A program made the position numbers and the translations under genes. Below, in pieces: positions 54,068 through 62,400 of a DNA stretch of 64,000 nucleotides (positions within the stretch are counted from its first letter, which is position 1; each line of letters opens with the position of its first letter). This DNA comes from Melioribacteraceae bacterium (GTDB lineage Bacteria; Bacteroidota; Ignavibacteria; Ignavibacteriales; Melioribacteraceae), in the NCBI GenBank assembly GCA_015493615.1, contig WGCV01000041.1, positions 1 through 64,000 of the forward strand, in the 5' to 3' direction. Below the pieces are notes generated by a model. The model was given only the letters and a program-made list of their open reading frames with translations. It made no database searches and was not told where the DNA came from.

Positions 54068-54258
54068 GTCAGTAATCAGTTATGAGTAATCAGTTATCAG
54101 TAATGAGTTATGAGTGATGAGAAAACAAAAAAAGAGTAACAAATTATTGTGAGTAACGGAAGCAATAATAATTATTAGATTGTTTCTCTTTACTCATAAC
54201 TCATCACGCATCACGCATCACGCATCACGCATTACTCATTACTCATCACTCATTACTA
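54068..54258. repeat. Inverted arrays of seven-base repeats
   Basis: The left arm (54068-54122) is made of variants of GTAATCA, GTTATGA, GTAATGA and GTGATGA; the right arm (54190-54258) of CTCATAA, CTCATCA, CGCATCA (four times) and CTCATTA. The arms are in reverse complement, separated by about 67 AT-rich bases, so the region can fold into a large imperfect stem. It fills the whole gap between two T9SS protein genes and ends just before the ribosome site of the second. Confidence 0.8.
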
Positions 54259-54279
54259 TAAAAAATGGGAGATTAAATT

Positions 54280-55041
54280 GTGAAACATATTCTTGTTATT
54301 TTGTTTCTTTTATTATCGGTTAATATCAAAGCGCAGAGTTTTACCGTAATCGCCGACACTACTGTCGCAAACGATTCATTGAATTCCGAGATGATATTCA
54401 ATCTTACCGTAACAAATATCAGTAACGGGGATTTAACTTTTTATGTGAAGCGCACTGTTAACAATCTTCCCGCGGATTGGACATCTTCATTATGTTTCAG
54501 TTTCTGTTTTTCACCGACTTTAGACAGCATTGCCACAACGTCTGATTTCGGCGCGCGAGCTTTATCGCCAGGGGAATCACGTGAGCTTTCGCTCCATGTT
54601 TTTCCTCACACAAATTACGGCTCCGGAATTGTAACGCTAAGATTCGGCGACGCTTTTAATTTTGCAGATTCATCCGTAATTAGTTTTACGGCAAACGCAA
54701 ATCCCACAGGCGTTGAGGAAAACAGGGGAGCGCCGTCCGGGTTCAAATTGTTTCAGAACTATCCTAACCCGTTGTCGTTAAAAGGGAACGGGCGGGGAAG
54801 CGCCGTTACTACCATTCGATATAAGATTGCTTCCGTCGGTAAGAATTCCGTGCAGGAGAATGTTAAACTGACGCTTTATAATATTCTCGGTGAAAAAGTT
54901 AAAACGCTGGTTGATAAAACCATGCAGCCGGGCGTTCACGAAGTTAAGCTGCAAGCGAGCGATTTACCCGCAGGAATTTATTTCTACAGGTTAACCGCCG
55001 GAAGATTTTCCGCTGCGAAGAAAATGATTTTGATAAGATAA
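54280..55041 (+). CDS. T9SS-exported Ig-like protein
   Basis: This 253-residue protein has a signal peptide (about 1-19), one Ig-like beta domain of about 125 residues (SFTVIADTTVANDSLNSEM ... SSVISFTANANP) with a cysteine pair SSLCFSFCFSP, and a C-terminal sorting domain NYPNP ... YNILGEKVKTLV. The sorting domain is atypical: the usual FNPTTTI is replaced by a 12-residue insert before TTIRYKIA, and a second insert follows. The GTG start at 54280 is preceded by GGGAG. The gene lies between an Omp28-like gene and a TlpA-like thioredoxin gene, 20 bases upstream of the latter. Confidence 0.75.
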   Translation: MKHILVILFLLLSVNIKAQSFTVIADTTVANDSLNSEMIFNLTVTNISNGDLTFYVKRTVNNLPADWTSSLCFSFCFSPTLDSIATTSDFGARALSPGESRELSLHVFPHTNYGSGIVTLRFGDAFNFADSSVISFTANANPTGVEENRGAPSGFKLFQNYPNPLSLKGNGRGSAVTTIRYKIASVGKNSVQENVKLTLYNILGEKVKTLVDKTMQPGVHEVKLQASDLPAGIYFYRLTAGRFSAAKKMILIR

Positions 55042-55060
55042 GTAAATACTTGAGGAACTT

Positions 55061-55552
55061 ATGAAACTATTTTTCACACTTATGATTTTCGCATTTGTTC
55101 TAAATGCCCAGAGCAAGCAGCTATCAAAAGCTCCCGAATTCGAGTTGGACGATATAAACGGCAATACTTACGAGTTGTCGGATTTTCTCGGCGACGGACC
55201 CGTTCTTATTAGTTTCTGGGCAACTTGGTGTAAACCCTGTATGGAAGATATGCCGCACTACAACGCAATATTTGAGAAATACCAAAAACGTAATCTCAAA
55301 ATGATTGCAATCTCGGAAGATACGGAAAGAAGTCTTGCAAAGGTAGTTCCCTACATACGCTCGCATGATTATAAATTCACGGTTTTGCTCGATCCCGAAA
55401 ACGAAGCGGCGCGAGATTACTATGTTCAAGTTGTGCCTCACACGATTATTTTGAATAAGAAAGGCGAAATCGTTTACAGTCATTCCGGATACAAAAAAGG
55501 GGACGAGATTAAAGTTGAAGAAATCATAAAAAATTTGTTGGACTCTAAATGA
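55061..55552 (+). CDS. TlpA/ResA-like exported thioredoxin
   Basis: This 163-residue protein has a signal peptide (about 1-18) and a thioredoxin fold with FWATWCKPCMED (active CxxC), IAISEDTERSLAKVVPYIR and the cis-proline region YYVQVVPHTIIL. TlpA/ResA family proteins reduce disulfides of exported proteins, for example in c-type cytochrome maturation. It overlaps the next gene by four bases, and three neighbouring genes also carry exported CxxC or Cys-pair proteins, which points to an envelope redox unit. Confidence 0.9.
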   Translation: MKLFFTLMIFAFVLNAQSKQLSKAPEFELDDINGNTYELSDFLGDGPVLISFWATWCKPCMEDMPHYNAIFEKYQKRNLKMIAISEDTERSLAKVVPYIRSHDYKFTVLLDPENEAARDYYVQVVPHTIILNKKGEIVYSHSGYKKGDEIKVEEIIKNLLDSK

Positions 55553-57087
55553 TCTATAAAATTAAATTATTAGTTCTAATTCTTCTTTTATCAGGCGGCG
55601 GAAACGCTTTACTGCATGCACAGAACATAAAATTGCCCGATGGATTATCGTTGTCGAATCAGACTAAATATTCGTACGATGTTGATTTGGACAGAGAGAT
55701 TTTTGAGAATTGGTTCAATGCCGATTATCGTTACGGAATTTTCAGGAGCGGAATCCGGTTTGATGTTTTTCAGCCGAACGATCCCAATCCGGCAATAAGC
55801 AGAGGAAAAGAACACTTTTCCGGCGTTGATTTCCTTTACTTTAAGGTTAATATGGGAAAGAAGAAAAAAGGATTCAATTTTACGATTGGAAATTTCTATT
55901 CTACATTCGGAAGAGGATTGTTAATAAAGATTTATGAGGACAGACACATACGCGTTGATAATAATCTGCTCGGAGCTAAATTTTACGGAAGGTACGGTAA
56001 ATTAAGTTTAACGGCTTTTACCGGAATGGCGGAAAATTCCCTTGCGGTCAGAAAAGATATACTCCACGCAGCCGATTTGGAATACCGCATGTTCAGGAAA
56101 ATCCGCCTTGGTTTAAGCATTGCTTCAAACACTCCTTATGTTGCGTCCGCAGCTCGAACTTCTCTGCTATCTTTCCGTTCACAAATCAGATTTTGGAATT
56201 TTGATTTCTACGGCGAATATGCCGTCAAACAAAATAGCGACATCAGGAAAGATGTTTTTAACAACTCCGAAAAATTTGTCGGTAAAGGAGTTTACGGGAA
56301 TCTCAATTTTTATTACGGAAAATTTTCACTATCTGCCGAGTTGAAATATTACGACAATTTTAAATTTACAAGTTACGACCAAACGGTTGTTTATAATACG
56401 CCTCCTTCGGTTACTCAGGACTATTCATATATACTTCTGAACAGACATCCTCACGCTCTGAACCAAAACAACGAGCAAGGTTATCAGTTTGCTTTTAATT
56501 ACATACTCAGCCGCAAAATTTCCTTGAAGGGAAATTACGGAATGACAAAATCGTTGGGGGCAAACTCCTATTTTAAGCGAATTAAACATTCACTTTTGCC
56601 GACAAGCGTTATGTTTAATGAAGCATATATTCAGCTGAGAAGAGACGGGGATAATTATCTCGGGATTCTCGCTCTCGGCTACTCAAAGGAGATGGAAACT
56701 TCAACAACAAACCTTACTCCGATAGTTGAACTTAAATATTATCTCGATAAAATTAATACTATCCGCGCCATTGTTGAGCATCAGCAGGTAAAAGTTTTAT
56801 CCACAAATGAAAAATATTACGACGATGCCGTAACGCTTGAATGGCTGAGATCTCCGAATTTAACGCTTTCGCTCGTGGGAGAAGTTCAGACGAAGGAGCC
56901 GGAAAAGTCGCATCTCGTGAGAAAATTCTGGGGCTTTTTCAGAGTCGGATATAATTTGTGGGATAACTCGGAAGTTTCGCTTCTTGTAGGAACGCGACAG
57001 GCAGGGAATATCTGTATCGGCGGAGTTTGCCGTTACGAACCGGAATTCAGCGGGGTTGAACTAAAATTTATGACAAGAATTTTTTGA
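55549..57087 (+). CDS. DUF6029-like outer-membrane beta-barrel protein
   Basis: This 512-residue protein has a signal peptide (about 1-25) and an alternating-strand barrel through to the end at MTRIF; INKLPDGLSLSNQ-like N-terminal wording and NFYSTFGRGLLIKIYEDR, with LGAKFYGRYGKLSLTAFTG, recall the DUF6029 family of Bacteroidota, found next to Omp28/TlpA genes. The start overlaps the thioredoxin gene by four bases, so expression is coupled. The function is unknown; a role in handling redox-active or metal cargo at the outer membrane is only an inference from neighbours. Confidence 0.72.
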   Translation: MIYKIKLLVLILLLSGGGNALLHAQNIKLPDGLSLSNQTKYSYDVDLDREIFENWFNADYRYGIFRSGIRFDVFQPNDPNPAISRGKEHFSGVDFLYFKVNMGKKKKGFNFTIGNFYSTFGRGLLIKIYEDRHIRVDNNLLGAKFYGRYGKLSLTAFTGMAENSLAVRKDILHAADLEYRMFRKIRLGLSIASNTPYVASAARTSLLSFRSQIRFWNFDFYGEYAVKQNSDIRKDVFNNSEKFVGKGVYGNLNFYYGKFSLSAELKYYDNFKFTSYDQTVVYNTPPSVTQDYSYILLNRHPHALNQNNEQGYQFAFNYILSRKISLKGNYGMTKSLGANSYFKRIKHSLLPTSVMFNEAYIQLRRDGDNYLGILALGYSKEMETSTTNLTPIVELKYYLDKINTIRAIVEHQQVKVLSTNEKYYDDAVTLEWLRSPNLTLSLVGEVQTKEPEKSHLVRKFWGFFRVGYNLWDNSEVSLLVGTRQAGNICIGGVCRYEPEFSGVELKFMTRIF

Positions 57088-57152
57088 TGTTTATATAAGA
57101 AAAGCATTATATTAGACTATATGTCTTAATTAAAATTAAAAAGGAAAATAAA

Positions 57153-57653
57153 ATGGCTACAATTACATTAAAAGGAAACGAAATACACACATACGGAGAT
57201 TTACCTAAAAAAGGTACAAAAGCTCCCGATTTTCAGCTTGTTAATTCCGATTTATCGGATTCTACACTGGAAGACTTCAAAGGGAAAAAAGTACTGTTAA
57301 ACATTTTCCCCAGTTTGGATACGGATGTTTGCGCCGCTTCTGTAAGAAGATTTAACAAAGCCGCATCAGAGCTTGAGAACACTGCTGTTTTGTGTATCTC
57401 AATGGATTTACCTTTTGCGCATTCACGATTCTGCTCCACTGAAGGGTTAAATGATGTTGTAACTCTAAGTGGAATGAGAAACCAGGACTTTGGGAAAAAT
57501 TACGGTGTGCTTATTGTTGACGGTCCGCTTGCAGGTTTATATTCCCGCGCGGTTGTCGCTCTGGACGAAGAAGGGAATGTGATTTATACGGAACAAGTTC
57601 CGGAAATTGTTCAAGAACCGGACTATGAAGCTGCTCTGAAAGCTTTGAAATAA
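57153..57653 (+). CDS. tpx: Thiol peroxidase
   Basis: This 166-residue peroxiredoxin of the Tpx type reduces peroxides. The peroxidatic cysteine is in [15 protein letters not shown] (about residue 61) and the resolving cysteine in [11 protein letters not shown] (about residue 95), the standard atypical 2-Cys arrangement. No signal peptide is seen. It lies 66 bases after the DUF6029-like gene, ends before a strong bidirectional terminator, and may be expressed separately. Confidence 0.93.
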   Translation: MATITLKGNEIHTYGDLPKKGTKAPDFQLVNSDLSDSTLEDFKGKKVLLNIFPSLDTDVCAASVRRFNKAASELENTAVLCISMDLPFAHSRFCSTEGLNDVVTLSGMRNQDFGKNYGVLIVDGPLAGLYSRAVVALDEEGNVIYTEQVPEIVQEPDYEAALKALK

Positions 57654-57665
57654 ATTAAACAGTTT

Positions 57666-57718
57666 AAACCGGTAAAAGGTTGGAACGGAAAGTTCTTCTT
57701 TTACCGGTTTTCTGTTTT
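57666..57718. terminator. Bidirectional terminator between tpx and the FmdB gene
   Basis: A 13-bp perfect stem AAACCGGTAAAAG / CTTTTACCGGTTT (57666-57678 and 57698-57710) is followed by TCTGTTTT on the plus strand and by TTTAAACTGTTT on the minus strand, between convergent genes. Confidence 0.85.
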
Positions 57719-57753
57719 AAAAATCAGATAAGTTAATTTACTGAACCCCAACC

Positions 57754-58056
57754 TTAACTTGCTTTGGCTTCCGTTTTAGTGTCGGAAGATTTTGCAGCCG
57801 GTTTTTCGGTTTTTGCCGGAGCGGTTTTTTCCGATTCGGTTTTGTTTGCAGATTTACTTGTTGCGCTCGAATGACTTTTTTTATAATCGGTTTCGTAAAA
57901 TCCTGAACCTTTAAAAATTATTCCCGCTCCGCTTCCAATAACCCGTTTAACTTTTCCGCCGCATTTCGGGCAAGTTTCAAGATGTGGATCGGTCATTTTT
58001 TGGAAAGCGTCAAATCTGTATCCGCATTCTAAACATTTGTATTCGTATGTAGGCAT
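57754..58056 (-). CDS. FmdB-family zinc-ribbon protein
   Basis: This 100-residue protein has a CxxC pair twice, in YKCLECGYRFDAFQKM and LETCPKCGGKVKRVI, followed by GSGAGIIFKGSGFYETDYK, the usual FmdB arrangement. The C-terminal 40 residues are a low-complexity Ala/Lys/Thr/Glu tail. FmdB proteins are small zinc-ribbon regulators. The gene is convergent with tpx and shares its terminator. Confidence 0.88.
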   Translation of the reverse strand: MPTYEYKCLECGYRFDAFQKMTDPHLETCPKCGGKVKRVIGSGAGIIFKGSGFYETDYKKSHSSATSKSANKTESEKTAPAKTEKPAAKSSDTKTEAKAS

Positions 58057-58175
58057 CGTATCAACTCCAATTTTTTACTCTCGAAAAATATATATTTTCT
58101 AAGACTTTTCACAATCCGGCATTTTTTATCTGTTTAAATTATGATTATAGAACATAAAAACATAAATAACACACT

Positions 58176-58320
58176 GTCATTGCGAGCGACCGTAGGAAGC
58201 GTGGCTCCGCCTAGGCGGACTCACCAGTATTCAACCTCAGCCGTTAAACCGTTATTGAATTTTCGGAATTAGTGTGTTTGTTAGTGAGATTGCTTCGTCT
58301 CATCGTTCCTCGCAATGACG
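58176..58320. repeat. MITE-like element family 1, copy F (reverse orientation)
   Basis: The left end GTCATTGCGAGCGACC and the right end GTTCCTCGCAATGACG are inverted, and the core (TATTCAACCTCAGCCGTTAAA) is the reverse complement of the core in copies D and E, so the element is in opposite orientation. An insertion GCTCCGCCTAGGCGGACTC lies in the left arm. The rest of the gap 58057-58514 shows no gene. Confidence 0.75.
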
Positions 58321-58514
58321 AGACGGTGTTGTCGTGATTGAAACATAAACACCTATCGTAGTAAGCCGCAATATGCCAAGGCAGACAATGGAGCAAAGGT
58401 AATAAATCTATGAACCTCTGTGGATATGAACCTTGATTTTATGTTTCATGACAATAATCTTAGCAAAAATCACAAGAATTTAAACTTAAATATCATAAAC
58501 AATTTTATGAAACG

Positions 58515-59378
58515 TTAGTTTCGTTCGACAATCGCATTAAAAATAGCGGAATAATCCAAATCCCCAAGTCCTTTGTTCATCCCATTTTCAAGAATTTGCT
58601 CAATGGCTTTAAGAATTTTAGTGTCAATTTTACTTTTATCAAAATCTTTTTCAATAATCTGAACATCCTTGAGCAAGTGCTTTAGAGGGAAATTCGGATT
58701 GGTAAAATCGTTGTTCAACATCTTTTGGAGTTTCTTGTCGAATGTAGGAGAATATAATGCGCTTTTGCGAAGAATCTCCATGAAAGATTCAACATTTACG
58801 TCATTCTTAATTACGAATCCCAAACTCATTGAAAACGCAGCCGTTAAAGTAGCTATTAGTTGATTGTACGCCAATTTTGCGGCTGAAGCTTTTCCGACAT
58901 TCCCGAAATAATGAACATCCGGCCCGAAGACTTTAAAAAGAAATTTAAATTGATCGAATAATTCTTTTTCGCATCCTACTAAAGTAAGGAGGTTTCCCGA
59001 TTTGATTTGAGGAATACTTCCGAGTACGGGAGCTTCAATATAATTGCCTCCTTTCTTGTTAATCATCTTTTCCAAGAGGATGTTTTCGTCGATTCCGATT
59101 GTTCCCATTTGAATTACGGTTTTTCCTCTGTATGAAATATCATTCGTAAGAAGAGTCTCTTTATTAGCGTCAAAGGTAGTCAGGACTGTGATTATCACAT
59201 CTGCATTTGTAATTGCATCGCCGGGAGAATCAAAAATTTCTGCTCCTAATTCTTTCAAAGGAAGCGCTTTCGATTTTGTCCTGTTAAATATATTCAGTTC
59301 ATATCCGTTTTGCAGAAGTCTTTCAGCCATTGGGAAGCCGATAAGTCCCGTTCCGATAAATGTAATCTTTTTTCTCAT
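58515..59378 (-). CDS. 3-hydroxyacid dehydrogenase-like oxidoreductase (HIBADH/GLYR1 family)
   Basis: This 287-residue protein has a Rossmann NAD(P) site at the start (ITFIGTGLIGFPMAERLLQ), a catalytic region IEAPVLGSIPQIKSGNLLTLVGC, and the helical second domain with KASAAKLAYNQL (the conserved lysine) typical of beta-hydroxyacid dehydrogenases. NADP preference is suggested by FNRTKSK after the second strand. Possible substrates are 3-hydroxyisobutyrate, glyoxylate or succinic semialdehyde. ATG at 59378 is chosen over a TTG at 59396. Confidence 0.85.
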   Translation of the reverse strand: MRKKITFIGTGLIGFPMAERLLQNGYELNIFNRTKSKALPLKELGAEIFDSPGDAITNADVIITVLTTFDANKETLLTNDISYRGKTVIQMGTIGIDENILLEKMINKKGGNYIEAPVLGSIPQIKSGNLLTLVGCEKELFDQFKFLFKVFGPDVHYFGNVGKASAAKLAYNQLIATLTAAFSMSLGFVIKNDVNVESFMEILRKSALYSPTFDKKLQKMLNNDFTNPNFPLKHLLKDVQIIEKDFDKSKIDTKILKAIEQILENGMNKGLGDLDYSAIFNAIVERN

Positions 59379-59484
59379 TTTTTTAAACTTTCCCAAATTT
59401 TTTCCGATAATTAATTATAATAAATATATAAAATTTAAGTTTTATTTGTATGAACAAAAAAATTCACAAGAATGAGGAGGGAGC

Positions 59485-62400
59485 ATGTATAAAAAATACT
59501 TAGCTTTCATTATTTTATTTATTTCCGTAATTTCTCTTAACGCACAAAGCAACCATTCGAACTTGGGTGAAGCCAACCAATATAATCTTTTTGTGATTGG
59601 CAACGCACAACTATCTTCCGCGGATATACAAGGAGTTGTAGCAGTCGGAGGAAATGCAAATATTACAAATTTCAGTATTGGCGACCAGATCCCAAACTCA
59701 TCCGGCGCGGTAAATGTGCTGACAGTAGGGGATTCGCTTTGGTACTCCGGCGGCAGAGTTTACAGCGGTAATGTTGTTTACGGTGAATTTGCCGATGTTT
59801 CCGATAATCTGATATTAGATGGCGAGGGGACTGTTTTTCAAGGTTCTCCGATTGATTTTGCAAATATAGGAATTGAGATTGCAGATATTTCAATTCAGTG
59901 GAGCGGAATAGCGGCAAACGGCAGCGCAGAGTTTAGCAATAATGTTTTAACGCTTACGGGAGTCAACTCCGGCTTAAATGTTTTTACTGTTTCGGGAGAT
60001 ACGCTTGCTTCGGCAAACGGAGTTACAATTAACTCCCCGGAAGGTTCTACTGTTATTGTTAATATTTCCGGCTCTAACATTACTTGGCAAGGCGACAATG
60101 ACATAACCGGTACAAATCAGACAAATGTCATTTATAACTTTTTTGAAGCCGATACAGTGAACATCGGCGGAATTGCTGTCAAGGGAAGTATTCTCGCCCC
60201 ATTCGCTAATCTTTTCTTTACCAGCGGACAAATAAACGGGAATGTGATTTGCCACGATATTACATCCGAAGGACAAATAAATTACAGCTACTTTAACGGT
60301 AATGTTCAGTATTCCTCCTCCGAGGTTTCGAGCAGTTGTACGGTTACAATGAAAAATGTTCTGCAGGGACAATCTGTTAGACTTAGCGAAGCATTTGACG
60401 GACATAGAAATCTTTGGGCCGGCACTATACTCGGACAGATGAACACACACGGCACATCTTACTACTGCATTGATATTTCTCATTATCTTAAATGGAACAG
60501 ACCTTACGAATATGATGGAGCTATCACAGGCCCCGTTGCATATATCCTAAGAAATTATTATCCGCGAATTCCATACACCGGCGATAACGGACAGTTAAAT
60601 CGCGAGCGAAAAGAAGCCGCTGCGGTTCAGTGCGCAATTTGGCATTTTTCGGATGGATTTGATCCGAATCTAATCTCAAATAATAATCAGATTAAAAACC
60701 GCGCGCTTGCAATTATCGATGACGCGGTCGGACAAAATCCGGTGCCTATTTCTACTTTCTATGTTCAGCCTGCAAGTCAGGTTGTTCAAACAGGACAAAC
60801 AGCGATGCTTACGGTAGTTCTCAGAGATGCCGATGGAAATCCTGTCCCGAATGCTTACGTTACATTGGAAACTACAGCCGGAACGCTTGTCCCTTCGGAA
60901 GGAACAACCGATGCAAACGGCGAATTGGTAGTTGCACTGCAATATGATGAAAATGAAAATCCGGAAAGCGCGCAGATTACAGTGAATACGGACGACGGAA
61001 TCGTACCGGAAGGAACGCGTTATATTTACCCTAACAGCCAAACTCTTGTTACAAACGATGAACTTGTAACTTGTATGACGACTGTCGCTAATGTTTATTG
61101 GTCCGGTTCGGCATTGCCCGGCAACGATTTTGATTTTTATATGTTTACCACTACCAACTCCGGCTTGCCTACCACCGGATTAACTACAGTTGCCGCTATG
61201 GACGATTATGTTTATTTCGGAGCTTCAACCGGTTTTTACAGATACGACAGAGCAAACGATACTTTTGAACAGATCAATCTTAATTACACAAATGTAAGCG
61301 AAGTTTTTGCATATGATGATGACAATGGAGACAGAAATATTTTTGTCGGTTTTGAAAGCGGCGGATTTGCTTACAAACATGGCAATGACGACTTTGTTTA
61401 TTACGATTCAAATAACGGATTTGCAGGTTCCAAGATAACTGACTTTGAACATTACACCGGTAATAACTCAGACTTGATTTTAATTTCACACGATGCCGGA
61501 ATATCATTCTTCAATCCTTCAAATGGAATGTTTTCCAATATCAGCTCAACAAATTCCGATTTACCCGCTGGAACTTGTTACGACGCAACGATTGATGACG
61601 ACGGCGGAGTTTGGGTCGCTACCGATCACGGCATTGCATATTCAACCGATTTCGGCGGAACATGGCAGGTCTTTAATCCTCAGAACTCAGATATTAACGG
61701 CACTTTCGTTCGTTCAATTGCTTACGGCGACGGAGAAGTTTATGTTGGCACATTTTACAGCGGACTTTGCGGATACAACATCGAGTCGGGTGTTTGGACA
61801 AATTATACACCTTTTATCAGCACCCAGCCTGTTATGAATCTTCATTTTGCCGATGGCAAGTTGTTCATCGCCAATTGGTCCGAAGGTTTGTATGTTTATT
61901 CCAACGGAAATTTCAAACAGTACAGCAGCGTCAATCCTAATAACGCTCCGACAATTATCGAAGATTTTTGGTTTGACGGAACCGACTTCTGGTTTGCCGT
62001 TCAGGACGGTTTAAGCAGAACGATAAACGGAATTACCGCTTCAACCGGAGATGCCGCTATAGTTATTACGGATAATTCAACTTACGCCGGAGGAACAACA
62101 ACTCTAAACTGTAATCTTGTTCCTAACGGTGAGATTAGTTTCCAATCGCTGACCGGAACAATCGAATATAATCCGAATGAGTTGGAGTTTATTGATTATA
62201 CAACGCAGGAGCTTTTTGCCGACTGTGTATTCCATTTCAGCGAAACCAGTTCTGGGAGAATTACCTACAAAGCAATTTGTCCAGAAGATTCACCGATTAC
62301 TTCAGAAGGTACGATGTTCAGTCTGACATTTAAAGTTAAAGAAGAGATGGCTCCGTTGGGAGGCGGAATTATCGCAGTATTCGCTCCAATGTTCACGGCG

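Noticed and set aside
54068-54258. CRISPR array
   Set aside because: The repeats are seven bases long, contiguous and without spacers, and no cas gene is present.
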